In this document: piece after piece, positions 11,590-19,939 of the stretch
Layout of the letters: every line of letters starts with the position of its first letter
Numbering within the stretch: the stretch's first letter is position 1
Assembly: GCF_014930455.1 (NCBI RefSeq)
Contig: NZ_JAAIYO010000013.1
Span: 62,001-126,000, forward strand
DNA from: Corallococcus soli
GTDB lineage: Bacteria > Myxococcota > Myxococcia > Myxococcales > Myxococcaceae
Length of the DNA stretch: 64,000 bases
Direction: 5' to 3'
Position numbers and translations under genes: made by a program
The notes under the pieces: model-generated
What the model saw: the letters and a program-made list of their open reading frames with translations, nothing else
Told to the model about the DNA's origin: nothing
Databases searched by the model: none

Positions 11590-12561
11590 TCACCACTTGA
11601 GATCTTCCTTGCCCTGGGCCTCCATGGGCTTCTCCCCGGGGCGCTTGACGCCGGACAGGGTGAGGCGCACGGCGCCCAGGTCGATGGCGCCCACGGCGGC
11701 CAGCGGCAGGCGGCGCTCGTCGTCGGTGATCCAGACGTGCACGTCGCGCGTCTGGGACGGGCGGTCCAGGCGCACGGCGGTGCCGGACAGGTGCCAGGCC
11801 TCGAACTCGCCCAGGGGCAGCGACACGTGCTCGCGCTCCACCACGGTGGCCGTCAGGCGCCACATGCGGCGGATGCCGTACACGTCGAAGCACACCGGCA
11901 GGTCCTTCTTCAGGGGCAACTGGCGGATGAGGTAGATGGCGCCCGCGACGTCCAGGCCGTCCTTGTCCCAGGTGTAGTTGAACTGGCCCTTGGGCCGGTC
12001 CGCGATCTGGTAGTCCACCTTGACGCTGCGCTCCTGCGCGCCGAAGACGACGTTCACCTTGCGGCGCTGCTCGTTCTCCACCGCGTCCTCGGTGTAGCGC
12101 GAGGGCCTCAGCGTGCGAGGGTGCAGGTAGCTGGTCGCGCTGCCGCGCACCCGGCGCACCTTGGAGAACAGGGTGTTCGTCTGCGCCTCCACCAGCACCG
12201 GCAGCGAGCCGTTGGCCTGCCGCTGCACGCGCATGGTGAGCTTGCCCGCCTTGGCGCCCATGGCGTCCATGTCGAACTCGAGCAGCTCCCCGGGCTTGAA
12301 CGCGAGCGGCGTCTTCAGCGCGGGCAGGCCCTGCTCACAGGGCTTCACCGCGATGGGGCGCTCGTTCGGGGGCGCGGGTGCCGCCGCATCCCCGGTGTTC
12401 GCCTCCGCCCCGGCCCCCGTCCCGGCATCGGGCGCGGTGGCTGGCGCGTCCGACACGGGGTGCAGCAGGGGAGGCATCTTGAAGCCATTGGGCTCTTGGG
12501 CCCAGGCGGTGGCGGCGCTGAAGGCCAGACAGGCCGCGACGAGGGTGCGCATGGAGATCAT
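11590..12561 (-). CDS. DUF3108 domain secreted protein (operon gene 3)
   Basis: A 323-residue exported protein with signal peptide (RTLVAACLAFSAATAWA), an Ala/Pro/Gly-rich linker to about residue 70, then a DUF3108 beta-sheet domain (KPGELLEFDMDAMGAKAGKL through VWITDDERRLPLA). DUF3108 proteins are periplasmic or envelope proteins of uncertain function. The start is set by gggaggaa 7 bases upstream of the first ATG; a second ATG three codons later is possible. It is the last gene of a three-gene minus-strand operon, 24 bases behind the DUF4091 gene, and a paralogue of the first gene. Confidence 0.8.
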   Translation of the reverse strand: MISMRTLVAACLAFSAATAWAQEPNGFKMPPLLHPVSDAPATAPDAGTGAGAEANTGDAAAPAPPNERPIAVKPCEQGLPALKTPLAFKPGELLEFDMDAMGAKAGKLTMRVQRQANGSLPVLVEAQTNTLFSKVRRVRGSATSYLHPRTLRPSRYTEDAVENEQRRKVNVVFGAQERSVKVDYQIADRPKGQFNYTWDKDGLDVAGAIYLIRQLPLKKDLPVCFDVYGIRRMWRLTATVVEREHVSLPLGEFEAWHLSGTAVRLDRPSQTRDVHVWITDDERRLPLAAVGAIDLGAVRLTLSGVKRPGEKPMEAQGKEDLKW

Positions 12562-12585
12562 TCTGCTTCCTCCCAGGGGGAGTGA

Positions 12586-14271
12586 CTACGGGGTGCCCCC
12601 GGAAGTCCGACGTCCGGGGCCCTTCGCTTGTTCAGACGTCCACCGCTTCGCGAGCCGCGCCGTCACCTCCCGGCGCACCTGCTCCCATTCTCCCGGGTCC
12701 TGGGAGATTTCATACCCCGAACGCGCGAGCCGCTTCGCCGCCGTCCGGGCGAAGTCGCCGTCGCCCAGCTGCGTGAGCAGGCGCAGGTATTCGTAGTCCT
12801 CCAGGCCGTCGCGGATGTGCTTCAGCCGCAGGGACACCACCGGCTGGTGCTCGCCGCCCCCCAGCTTCGCGGGCGTGCCCGGGTAGAAGAGCGTGCCGTC
12901 TCCGTTGCCGCCGAACTCGAAGAGGTCCGTCCAGACATCCTTCTTCGTGTTGTAGGCGAAGACGGTGTCGAAATAGAGCTCGCCGTCCACGCCGCTGGAG
13001 AAGGCCAGCACCCCCATGGCCCGGTTGAGCGGGGCGGGGTGGTCCACCATGTACGAGGCCCAGTCGCTGTAGGCCCGGTCCAGCTTCGCGTCCGGGGGCG
13101 TGCCGCCGGTGCAGCCGTGCGAATTGCAGCTCTGGTACCACCACACCTTCGCGCGCGGCGGCAGGCGCGTGCGCACCTGCGCGGTGTTCGCCACCGCGCG
13201 GCACGTCTGCGGGCCCTCGCGCGGATAGAAGCAGTTGAGCGTGGGCGTGAGGATGTCCGCGGCGCCCTGCAGCGCGGCGTCCAGGGGCGTGGTGACGAGC
13301 ACCGGGATGCCGCCCCCCGCGTCCCGCACGCGCTTGGACTGCGCCTTCACCAGCGGCACGTCCTCCGGCTTGGGTTCGTCCTTGGCGTAGAAGAAGAGCT
13401 GCGCGGGCCAGCCCTTGTCCTGGAAGTGCTGCTGGAAGGCGCGGTAGTACGCCGTCTTCTCCGCGTCCGTGGACGCCTTCTTGCTGTCGCGCACGTCGCT
13501 CGTGGTGAAGCGCGCGCCGGAGGGCAGCAGGCTGCCGTCCAGGAAGGGCGCCATCTCCGCGTCGTACGCGGTCCAGTCCAGCACCGCGCGGCCGTCCTGG
13601 AACTTCACGCCCGGCGGATCCATGCCCATGCCGTGCGCGCTCACCCGGTGCTCCAGGAGCGCCTTGCCGTACGCGCGCAGCAGCCCCTTCGCCTCCGGTG
13701 ACTCGGCCGCCAGGCCGTGCCCCTTCGCAATGCTGTACAGCGAGATGCCGAAGCTGTTGGGCAGCGAGGACGTGGCCGGCAGCTCGAACGGCTGCACCTC
13801 CAAGGTGAAGGGCACCTCCGGCAGGGGCTTGCCGTCCGCCGCCGCGCTCAGGCTTCCGGCATAGGTGCCCGCGGCCTGCTTCCTGGGAGCGCACACCTCC
13901 ACGTAGACGACGGTGGGGTGTCTGGGATTGGCGGGCGCCGACAGCGGCACGAGCGCGTCCGGCCACGGCCCCGGCCGTCCCTGGCCGTTGGACGGCGTCT
14001 TCACGTCCAGGTAGGCCTCGCGCCAGGCCTCCGCGGTGAGCGGCGCGCCCGGGCCCTTGAGGGCGAGGGGCTTCATGGTCACGCGCGTGACCCCCTTGGG
14101 GAGCACCACCTGCGTGGCCTCGCACTCGCCGCGCGCCACGCTCAGGTGGGCCTTGGCGGCGCCCTTCGGCGTCGCGTCCGGCCGCACCTTCACGAGCGGT
14201 GACACCACCTGCGGTCCACCCGGGGCGGCTGAAAGCACCGCCGACACTGCCCACGCCCAACCCACGCCCAT
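12586..14271 (-). CDS. DUF4091 / GH123-like secreted protein (operon gene 2)
   Basis: A 561-residue protein with a signal-like N-terminus (MGVGWAWAVSAVLSAAPGG). The N-terminal half (about 25-150) is a beta-sandwich-like region. The C-terminal region carries features of DUF4091, a domain related to glycoside hydrolase family 123: FFYAKDEPKPEDVPL, a Trp-rich WWYQSCNSHG, and near the end RLKHIRDGLEDYEYLRLL. A sugar hydrolase role is suggested by the family but not shown; Asp-Glu in YAKDEP is the best catalytic candidate. An aaggggaagg ribosome-binding site precedes the ATG. It lies between two DUF3108 genes, 35 and 24 bases apart, so the three are probably co-transcribed. Confidence 0.8.
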   Translation of the reverse strand: MGVGWAWAVSAVLSAAPGGPQVVSPLVKVRPDATPKGAAKAHLSVARGECEATQVVLPKGVTRVTMKPLALKGPGAPLTAEAWREAYLDVKTPSNGQGRPGPWPDALVPLSAPANPRHPTVVYVEVCAPRKQAAGTYAGSLSAAADGKPLPEVPFTLEVQPFELPATSSLPNSFGISLYSIAKGHGLAAESPEAKGLLRAYGKALLEHRVSAHGMGMDPPGVKFQDGRAVLDWTAYDAEMAPFLDGSLLPSGARFTTSDVRDSKKASTDAEKTAYYRAFQQHFQDKGWPAQLFFYAKDEPKPEDVPLVKAQSKRVRDAGGGIPVLVTTPLDAALQGAADILTPTLNCFYPREGPQTCRAVANTAQVRTRLPPRAKVWWYQSCNSHGCTGGTPPDAKLDRAYSDWASYMVDHPAPLNRAMGVLAFSSGVDGELYFDTVFAYNTKKDVWTDLFEFGGNGDGTLFYPGTPAKLGGGEHQPVVSLRLKHIRDGLEDYEYLRLLTQLGDGDFARTAAKRLARSGYEISQDPGEWEQVRREVTARLAKRWTSEQAKGPGRRTSGGTP

Positions 14272-14306
14272 GCCTTCCCCTTGGGACGACCTTGCCGTCG
14301 TCCGCG

Positions 14307-15104
14307 TCAGTCGTCCGCGCGGGCCACCGCCACCGCGCGGCCCGGCTTGTAGTCGGTCATCTCCACCACGATGGAGCCCAGCGCGAACTCCGCCTCCATG
14401 CGCAGCGGCACGTGGCGCGCGTCCGTCGTGAAGTACGCGGTGAGGTCGCGCTTGGACTCCAGGTTGCCGCCGAACTCGGTGTGCACGCGCACGCGGAAGG
14501 CGTCGCGAGGCCCCATCTGCGTGGCGAGCGTCTCGCGCGCCTCCACCGTGGCGCTCATCGTGAACAGCCTGCTGCCGGTGAACACCGGGTACGTGTACGT
14601 GCGGCCCACCGTCAGGTCCTGGCCGCGCAGCGAGAACGCCGCGCCCGTCATGTCCAGCGCGCCGTCCGGCAGCTCGTGGTTCGTCTCACGCGGCGGGTCG
14701 CTCTCCTTCTGCTTCACGACCTTCGCGCCCTTGCTGTCCGGCGTGAGCTGGATGCGCTGACGGCGGCGCTTGCGGTTCTCCTCCGAATGCAGGTCGCTGC
14801 CCGTGATCCGCTGGGTCGCGGCATTCCAGTACGTCACGTAGCGGCTCTTGACGGGGTACAGGCCGACGATGTCGTCGGACTTCGCCAGCGCGACGATGGG
14901 CCACACGCTCTGGCCCCACTGCGTCATGGGCGCGCCCACCGTCACCGTCGCGGTGCCCGCCGTCATCCCCAGGTACTTCACCCGGTACTGCGCCTGCTCA
15001 CCTGGCCCGAATGCGGCCGCGGCGGGCTCCTGGGCATGCGCGATCGCGGACCCCATGAGTCCGACCATCGCCGCCGTGAACCCCCACCTGGACAGACTGC
15101 GCAT
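14307..15104 (-). CDS. DUF3108 domain secreted protein (operon gene 1)
   Basis: A 265-residue exported protein. Its signal peptide is MRSLSRWGFTAAMVGLMGSA, ending in AHA-Q. The mature part starts FGPGEQAQYRVKYLGMTAGT and ends FTTDARHVPLRMEAEFALGS, the beginning and end of a DUF3108 domain. Its closest relative in the window is the gene at 11590-12561; both share the pattern of an early GE-beta-strand and a late (T)DxxR-PL. It is the promoter-proximal gene of the operon, with an aagggag ribosome-binding site. Confidence 0.8.
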   Translation of the reverse strand: MRSLSRWGFTAAMVGLMGSAIAHAQEPAAAAFGPGEQAQYRVKYLGMTAGTATVTVGAPMTQWGQSVWPIVALAKSDDIVGLYPVKSRYVTYWNAATQRITGSDLHSEENRKRRRQRIQLTPDSKGAKVVKQKESDPPRETNHELPDGALDMTGAAFSLRGQDLTVGRTYTYPVFTGSRLFTMSATVEARETLATQMGPRDAFRVRVHTEFGGNLESKRDLTAYFTTDARHVPLRMEAEFALGSIVVEMTDYKPGRAVAVARADD

Positions 15105-15444
15105 CGGGTGTGCTCCCTTGCTTGCAAGTTAGGTGGCCGGCCCGCCCAAGCCAACCGCGCAACGCAACCGACCCCACCACCGGACATTTCCAGGACGGGC
15201 CCATGTCCAGGGGCATTCAAAGTCGTCCGGCCGCCCCCCGGGCGCTCCAGCGACAGCGGGTGCTGGAGGAGGGCGGGGGCACAGGGGTACACGTCGGCGC
15301 CCCGCGCTGACAAATGCAGGACAGGCCCCCGCGCCCGCCTGGATGCTTGAGAAGGACGGCTTTCGTGGCCTCCCGGTGCGTCACGCGGGCCGGGGCTGGT
15401 AGCCTTCCGGGCCCCGTCCACGCCCTCCCCAGGAGCCAAGGCCC
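15105..15444. other. Divergent intergenic region
   Basis: 340 bases between the DUF3108 operon and the zinc-ribbon gene. I find no convincing gene: the open minus frame across it has Arg/Pro-rich, non-conserved composition. It holds a promoter candidate in each direction (TTGGCT/TAACTT on minus, TAGCCT at 15400-15405 on plus). The middle, 15200-15390, is GC-rich with no feature I can name. Confidence 0.5.
15126..15154 (-). promoter_or_regulatory. Candidate promoter for the DUF3108-DUF4091 operon
   Basis: On the minus strand TTGGCT (15154-15149), 17-base spacer, TAACTT (15131-15126). Transcription would start near 15119, giving a 15-base leader to the ATG at 15104. The boxes match 4 of 6 and 3 of 6 consensus bases. 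Confidence 0.35.
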
Positions 15445-15663
15445 ATGTCCGGCAATTCCCACTTCGATGACGACGACTTCGCCAAGGAGGCAAGCGCCGC
15501 GGGCGGTCGCTCGTTCGACGAGTTCGACTGCCCCGACTGCAGCGCCAACAACGTCAACGTGGAGAACTTCTCCGACGGGGACGAGGTGCGCTGCATGTAC
15601 TGCGGCAACGAGTACGTGGCCCGCATCAGCGCCGAGGGCAAGCTCAAGTTCAAGTCGGCGTGA
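15445..15663 (+). CDS. Small zinc-ribbon (CPxC) protein
   Basis: A 72-residue acidic protein with CPDC near residue 29 and CMYC near 52, the two Cys pairs of a zinc ribbon. The N-terminus is Asp-rich (HFDDDDFAKEA). No enzymatic domain is present, and the partner is unknown. The start has a caggagcc ribosome-binding site. A TAGCCT hexamer at 15400-15405 is a possible -10 box. Confidence 0.8.
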   Translation: MSGNSHFDDDDFAKEASAAGGRSFDEFDCPDCSANNVNVENFSDGDEVRCMYCGNEYVARISAEGKLKFKSA

Positions 15664-15671
15664 GGGCCCCG

Positions 15672-15695
15672 GCGGGCGGAAGGCCTTACGCCCGC
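15672..15695. terminator. Hairpin at convergent ends
   Basis: gcgggcg (15672-15678) and cgcccgc (15689-15695) form a perfect 7-bp stem with a 10-base loop, between the zinc-ribbon gene and the end of yggS and overlapping the last codons of the latter. Confidence 0.4.
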
Positions 15696-16357
15696 TCGCC
15701 GAAGATGGCGGTGCCCACGCGCACGACGGTGGCGCCTTCCAGGATGGCCTGCTCGAAGTCGTGCGTGGTGCCCATGGACAGCGACGGCAGCGCATGGGCC
15801 CGCGCCAGCTCGCGCAGCCGGGCGAACCCCTCGCGCATCCGCGCCACGTCGTCCGTGGGCGGCGGCAGCGCCATCAGGCCCACCGGCTGGAGGTTCGGCA
15901 GCGCGCGCACCCGGGTGAGGAAGTCCCCCAGCGCCTCCGGGGCCAGCCCGTGCTTGGTGTCCTCCTGGCCCAGGTTGAGCTCCACGTAGCAGGGCAGGGG
16001 GGCCACGCCTTCGCGCCGCTTGGACAGCTCGGCGGCGACCTCCCACCGCTCCAGCGCGTGGAAGGCGTGCGCGACGCGCGCCACGTACTTCACCTTGTTC
16101 GTCTGCAGCGCGCCAATGGCGTGCCAGCGCAGGCCGTCCAGGTCCTGGAGCTCCACCGCCTTGTCGCGCAGCTCCTGGGCGTAGTTCTCCCCGAAGTCGC
16201 GCTGCCCGGCCGCGTACGCCTCGCGGATGAGGGAAGCGGGCTTGAGCTTGGACACCGCCACCAGCGTCACCGACGACTCCGGCCGCCCCGCGCTTGCGCA
16301 GGCCTTCGCCACGCGCTCGCGCACCCTCGCCAGGTTGTCCGCCACCGTGTCGCTCAT
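15686..16357 (-). CDS. YggS/PROSC family pyridoxal-phosphate-binding protein
   Basis: A PLP-homeostasis protein of the alanine-racemase-like fold, 223 residues. The PLP lysine is in LVAVSKLKP, the phosphate-binding end is [12 protein letters not shown], and GALQTNKVK corresponds to the usual G-x-LQ-x-NK. I chose the ATG at 16357 because it forms a 4-base ATGA overlap with the stop codon of maf and follows gaagaagg. An ATG seven codons upstream is the alternative. It carries PLP and buffers its level; catalysis is not known for the family. Confidence 0.92.
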   Translation of the reverse strand: MSDTVADNLARVRERVAKACASAGRPESSVTLVAVSKLKPASLIREAYAAGQRDFGENYAQELRDKAVELQDLDGLRWHAIGALQTNKVKYVARVAHAFHALERWEVAAELSKRREGVAPLPCYVELNLGQEDTKHGLAPEALGDFLTRVRALPNLQPVGLMALPPPTDDVARMREGFARLRELARAHALPSLSMGTTHDFEQAILEGATVVRVGTAIFGERA

Positions 16358-16950
16358 GTGGGACCCGCCTTCTTCCATGGCAGGGGGAACCCGGCCTCCT
16401 GGAGGAGGGCCAGCGTTTCGCCCAGCGGCAGGCCAATGACGTTGGTGGGGCTGCCGTCCACGGACGCCACCAGGAAGCCGCCCTTGCCCTGGATGGCGTA
16501 GGCCCCCGCCTTGTCCAGGGGCTCACCGGTGTCCGCGTACCAGGCGATCTCCTCCGGAGAGAGCGCCCGGAAGGTCACCTGGGTGCGGACGACCTGGGAC
16601 GCCCGGGCCCGGCCCGCCACCGCGATGCCGGTGAAGACCTCATGGGTGTGGCCAGACAGCCGACCCAGCATGTCGCGCGCCTCGGCCGCGTCCCGGGGCT
16701 TGCCGAGCAGCTCCGACCCCAGGGCCACCGTGGTGTCCGCGGCCAGGACCCACGCGTCCGGATGCCGGCCGGCCACCGTCCGCGCCTTCTCCTCCGCGAG
16801 CCGTTTCACATAGTTTCGCGCAATTTCTCCGGCCGTCGGCGTTTCATCGATATCCGCTGCTGTCACGGTGAAGCGCAGGCCCAGCTGGGCCAATAAATCC
16901 TTGCGCCGGGGCGAAGCGGAGGCGAGAACGAGCAAAGCGGTTGGATCCAT
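16354..16950 (-). CDS. maf: Maf-like nucleotide pyrophosphatase
   Basis: A 198-residue house-cleaning enzyme that hydrolyses non-canonical or dTTP/UTP-type nucleoside triphosphates to monophosphates. The signatures are [10 protein letters not shown] near the N-terminus, the metal-binding [19 protein letters not shown] and [11 protein letters not shown]. It overlaps yggS by 4 bases, so translation is probably coupled. It is divergent from the diguanylate cyclase gene across 61 bases. Confidence 0.93.
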   Translation of the reverse strand: MDPTALLVLASASPRRKDLLAQLGLRFTVTAADIDETPTAGEIARNYVKRLAEEKARTVAGRHPDAWVLAADTTVALGSELLGKPRDAAEARDMLGRLSGHTHEVFTGIAVAGRARASQVVRTQVTFRALSPEEIAWYADTGEPLDKAGAYAIQGKGGFLVASVDGSPTNVIGLPLGETLALLQEAGFPLPWKKAGPT

Positions 16951-17011
16951 GGGCGGGTCAGGTTTCCTGACTCGCGGGCCTTAGCAGAAGCGCGCTCCGG
17001 AGGGCATCCCG

Positions 17012-18106
17012 ATGAACCCCGCGGACCTCCTGTCGGCCATGAAGCGGACAGTGGAACAACTGGCCGCCTTCAATGAGATGGCCAAGGCGCTGACCTCCAC
17101 GTTGGAGCTGCGCGAAGTCCTCACGCTGGTGATGCAGAAGGTCAGCGCGCTGCTCCGGCCGCGCAACTGGTCGCTCATCCTGCAGGACGAGCGCAGCGGG
17201 AAGCTCTACTTCGAGATCGCGGTGGGCGAGGGCGCCGAGGCGCTCAAGGGCCTGCAGCTCAACCCCGGGGAGGGCATCGCCGGGGCGGTGTTCGCGTCCG
17301 CCACGCCCAGGCTGGTGCACGACGTGGGCGGAGACCCCAGCTTCGCGCCCCGCTTCGACGAGGCCTCCGCCTTCCACACCCGCTCCCTGCTCGCCGTGCC
17401 GCTGGTGGCGCGCGAGCGGGTATTGGGCGTCATCGAGCTGGTCAACGGCCCCACCGAGCCGGGCTTCACGCCCGAGGACCTCACCACCCTCACGGCCATC
17501 GCGGACTACGCGGCCATCGCCATCGAGAACGCGCGCAACTTCCGCCGCGTGCAGGAGCTCACCATCACCGACGAGCACACCGGCTGCTTCAACGCGCGGC
17601 ACCTGCGCGCGCAGTTGGAGCAGGAGGTGAAGCGCTCGGCGCGCTTCCGCCACCCGCTGTCGCTCGTGTTCCTGGACCTGGACCACTTCAAGTCCATCAA
17701 CGACAGGCACGGGCACCTGGTGGGCAGCGCCACGCTCAAGGAGGTGGGCGACCTGCTCATCAGCCTGGGCCGCCACAACCTGGACGCCGTGTTCCGCTAC
17801 GGCGGCGACGAGTTCGCCGTGATGTTGATTGAGACGGACACCGACGGGGCCCGCGTCATCGCCCAGCGCATCTGCGAGGCCTTCCGTGCCCAGCGCTTCC
17901 TGCGCGAGCAGGGGCTGGACGTGGCGCTCACCGCGAGCGTCGGCGTCGCGTCCTTCCCGGACCACGCCACGTCCTCCACGGACCTCATCCGCGCGGCGGA
18001 CTTCGCCATGTACGCGGCCAAGGCCAAGGGGCGTGACGCCGTCGCCGTCGCTGAACGCGTGACGGGCGAAGAGGTCCCCCGCATGGAGGTCCCCTTCGCC
18101 CGCTGA
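17012..18106 (+). CDS. GAF-GGDEF diguanylate cyclase
   Basis: A soluble 364-residue protein with an N-terminal GAF domain (about 15-165) and a C-terminal GGDEF domain (about 190-350). The active-site loop is RYGGDEF near 261-267 and the metal-binding Asp is in FLDLDHFKSIND, so synthesis of cyclic di-GMP from two GTP is expected. The product-inhibition site reads HNLD instead of RxxD, with the Arg one residue out of register, so feedback inhibition may be absent. A ggaggg ribosome-binding site supports the start. A PilZ receptor is encoded at 24511, but no specific link is shown. Confidence 0.93.
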   Translation: MNPADLLSAMKRTVEQLAAFNEMAKALTSTLELREVLTLVMQKVSALLRPRNWSLILQDERSGKLYFEIAVGEGAEALKGLQLNPGEGIAGAVFASATPRLVHDVGGDPSFAPRFDEASAFHTRSLLAVPLVARERVLGVIELVNGPTEPGFTPEDLTTLTAIADYAAIAIENARNFRRVQELTITDEHTGCFNARHLRAQLEQEVKRSARFRHPLSLVFLDLDHFKSINDRHGHLVGSATLKEVGDLLISLGRHNLDAVFRYGGDEFAVMLIETDTDGARVIAQRICEAFRAQRFLREQGLDVALTASVGVASFPDHATSSTDLIRAADFAMYAAKAKGRDAVAVAERVTGEEVPRMEVPFAR

Positions 18107-18130
18107 AACACCCCGCGCTGTCCGGCGGGA

Positions 18131-19711
18131 CTACCCCGCGGCGCCCAGCACCGAGTCGATGGCTTCGGTGTTCATCACGACGTTGCCGCTCTTGCGCAGC
18201 GACTTGAGGAAGGACTCCGTCAGCTCGATCTGCTTGGCCTGACGGGCCTGGGTGCGCAGCTCCTCCTTGCGCTTGTCGAAGCCCGCGGTGTCCGGCTTCT
18301 CCCGCTCCACCACCTGCGCGACGACGTTCGCCTCGCCCACGGTGAAGACCTCTTCCAGCGGCTTGGGGGCGGACGCCTCGAAGGTGGCCTTCACCAGGCC
18401 GGGCGCCGGGCCCAGGTGCGGCACGGAGTCACCCGCCGCGGTGAAGCTGTCCGTCTCCACCGCCTCCGGCTTCGTCTCCGTCTCGAAGCGCAGCAGCGCC
18501 GGCTGCTGGCCCTCGGCGACCGGGAACAGCTCCTTCAGCGACTTGCCGGCCTTCACCGCCGCCAGCGCCTTGTCCGCCTCCGCCTTCGCCAGGCCCTTGG
18601 CCTTGTCCTGCTTGTAGAGGGTGGTGGCGATCTCCGCCTTCACGTCCTCCAGCTTCTTGTTCTGCGCCTCCCGCTTCTCCTCCACCTTCACCAGGTGCAC
18701 GCCCAGCGGCGACTCCACCGGCTGCGTCACCTCGCCGGCCTTCAGCGCGAACGCCGCGTTGGCCAGGATGGGGTCCCACGAGTTGCGCTCCACCCAGCCC
18801 AGCTCGCCGCCCTTGGCCTTGGTGGCGTCGTCGTCGCTGCTGGCCCGCGCCACGGTCGCGAAGTCCTTGCCCGCCTCCAGCTCCTTGCGCAGCCCCTCCG
18901 CCTTCGCCTTCGCCTCGGCCTTCTGCTCGGCCGTCGCGTCCGGCGCCACCTTCACCAGGATCTGCCGGGCCCGGATGCGCTCCGGCACGTTGTAGACGAA
19001 GCTGTTGGCCGCGTAGTAGTCGGCGATCTCCTTCTCGTGCGCCTTCTGGAACTCCGCCAGCTGCGCGGGCGTGGGCGCCGGGACCTTGTCCGCGAACATC
19101 GTGGGCAGGAAGCGCGCGAACACCAGCTTCGCCTGGTTGCCGTCCTTCTCGTAGCGCGCGCGGACCTCGTCATCCGACACCACGGCACCCGTGCGCACCA
19201 CGTCGAGCATCTTCTGCGCGGCCATCTGCCGGCGCAGCTCCTGCTCGTACTCCTGCGGCGTGCGGCGGTAGAAGTCGCGCAGCACCTGCTGGTAGCGCGC
19301 GAAGTCGAACCCGCCGTCCTTGATGTGGAAGTCGGTGTTCTGGTGGATGAGCTTGCGCAGCTCCTCGTCCGACGGGTTGATGCCGTGGCGCTCCGCCGAC
19401 TGGGCGAGCAGCTCCGCGTTCACCAGGCGGTCGAGCACCTGCTTGTCCATGCCGAACTGGCGCGCCATCGACTCCGGGATGGGGCTGCCCTGGGAGCGCA
19501 GGAAGTTCATCTGCCGCGACCAGGCCATGCTGAAGTCGCGCAGGGGGATCTCCTTGCCGTTCACCACCGCGGCCGCGCCAGCGGAGGCCGGCGCGGCGTC
19601 ACCGCCCGTGCTGAACCCGTTGCTGCCAGGCCCGAACTGGAGCGTGAACACCACGGCGATGCCGAAGATGAACAGGAGGGAGAAGACCTTCCGGAGATTC
19701 AAACCGTCCAT
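18131..19711 (-). CDS. PpiD/SurA-like periplasmic peptidyl-prolyl isomerase
   Basis: A 526-residue membrane-anchored foldase. One N-terminal segment (VFSLLFIFGIAVVFTLQF) anchors it with the rest periplasmic. A SurA_N-type chaperone region (about 50-190: VVNGKEIPLRDFSMA, NAELLAQSAERHGI) precedes a parvulin (PPIC) rotamase domain (about 255-355: RARQILVKV, FATVARASSDD, GGELGWVERN, SPLGVHLVKVEEK). It helps fold envelope proteins. The start is ambiguous: GTG at 19720 or ATG at 19711; I chose the ATG. It is convergent with the GGDEF gene and divergent from mreC. Confidence 0.9.
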   Translation of the reverse strand: MDGLNLRKVFSLLFIFGIAVVFTLQFGPGSNGFSTGGDAAPASAGAAAVVNGKEIPLRDFSMAWSRQMNFLRSQGSPIPESMARQFGMDKQVLDRLVNAELLAQSAERHGINPSDEELRKLIHQNTDFHIKDGGFDFARYQQVLRDFYRRTPQEYEQELRRQMAAQKMLDVVRTGAVVSDDEVRARYEKDGNQAKLVFARFLPTMFADKVPAPTPAQLAEFQKAHEKEIADYYAANSFVYNVPERIRARQILVKVAPDATAEQKAEAKAKAEGLRKELEAGKDFATVARASSDDDATKAKGGELGWVERNSWDPILANAAFALKAGEVTQPVESPLGVHLVKVEEKREAQNKKLEDVKAEIATTLYKQDKAKGLAKAEADKALAAVKAGKSLKELFPVAEGQQPALLRFETETKPEAVETDSFTAAGDSVPHLGPAPGLVKATFEASAPKPLEEVFTVGEANVVAQVVEREKPDTAGFDKRKEELRTQARQAKQIELTESFLKSLRKSGNVVMNTEAIDSVLGAAG

Positions 19712-19830
19712 TGTCGTCACTTCACGGTCGGAAGCGCCCGCGATTCACCCTTGCGGAAGGTCTCGCGGCGCCGTGTTGTTGGTAGCCCGGCCGGTGGGGG
19801 GTGGACCTGCATTCCCCCCTCATCCGGGCC

Positions 19831-19860
19831 TTGACTGCCTAGGACAACAGACCGGAAAAT
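19831..19860 (+). promoter_or_regulatory. Candidate promoter of the mreC-rodA operon
   Basis: TTGACT (19831-19836) matches the -35 consensus at 5 of 6. GAAAAT (19855-19860) lies 18 bases later and matches the -10 at 4 of 6. The gap 19712-19939 is otherwise without coding signal and notably less GC-rich around 19840-19885. Confidence 0.4.
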
Positions 19861-19939
19861 GCAAGCGATTCAGAGAGTTTAGCCCACCCCTTCCCCCCTC
19901 TTCCGCAGTCCCCCGTCCACCCCGGGAAAGCCCCCGTCC

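Noticed and set aside
14978-15493. Minus-strand frame across the divergent intergenic region
   Set aside because: It overlaps both the DUF3108 start and the zinc-ribbon gene and is Pro/Arg/Gly-rich without a family.
16357-16378. Alternative yggS start at 16378
   Set aside because: The ATG at 16357 gives the ATGA overlap with maf and the normal family length; the longer form adds seven residues only.
18107-18130. Possible terminator between the GGDEF and PpiD-like genes
   Set aside because: Only a 5-bp stem (cccgc/gcggg) could be drawn, too weak to report.
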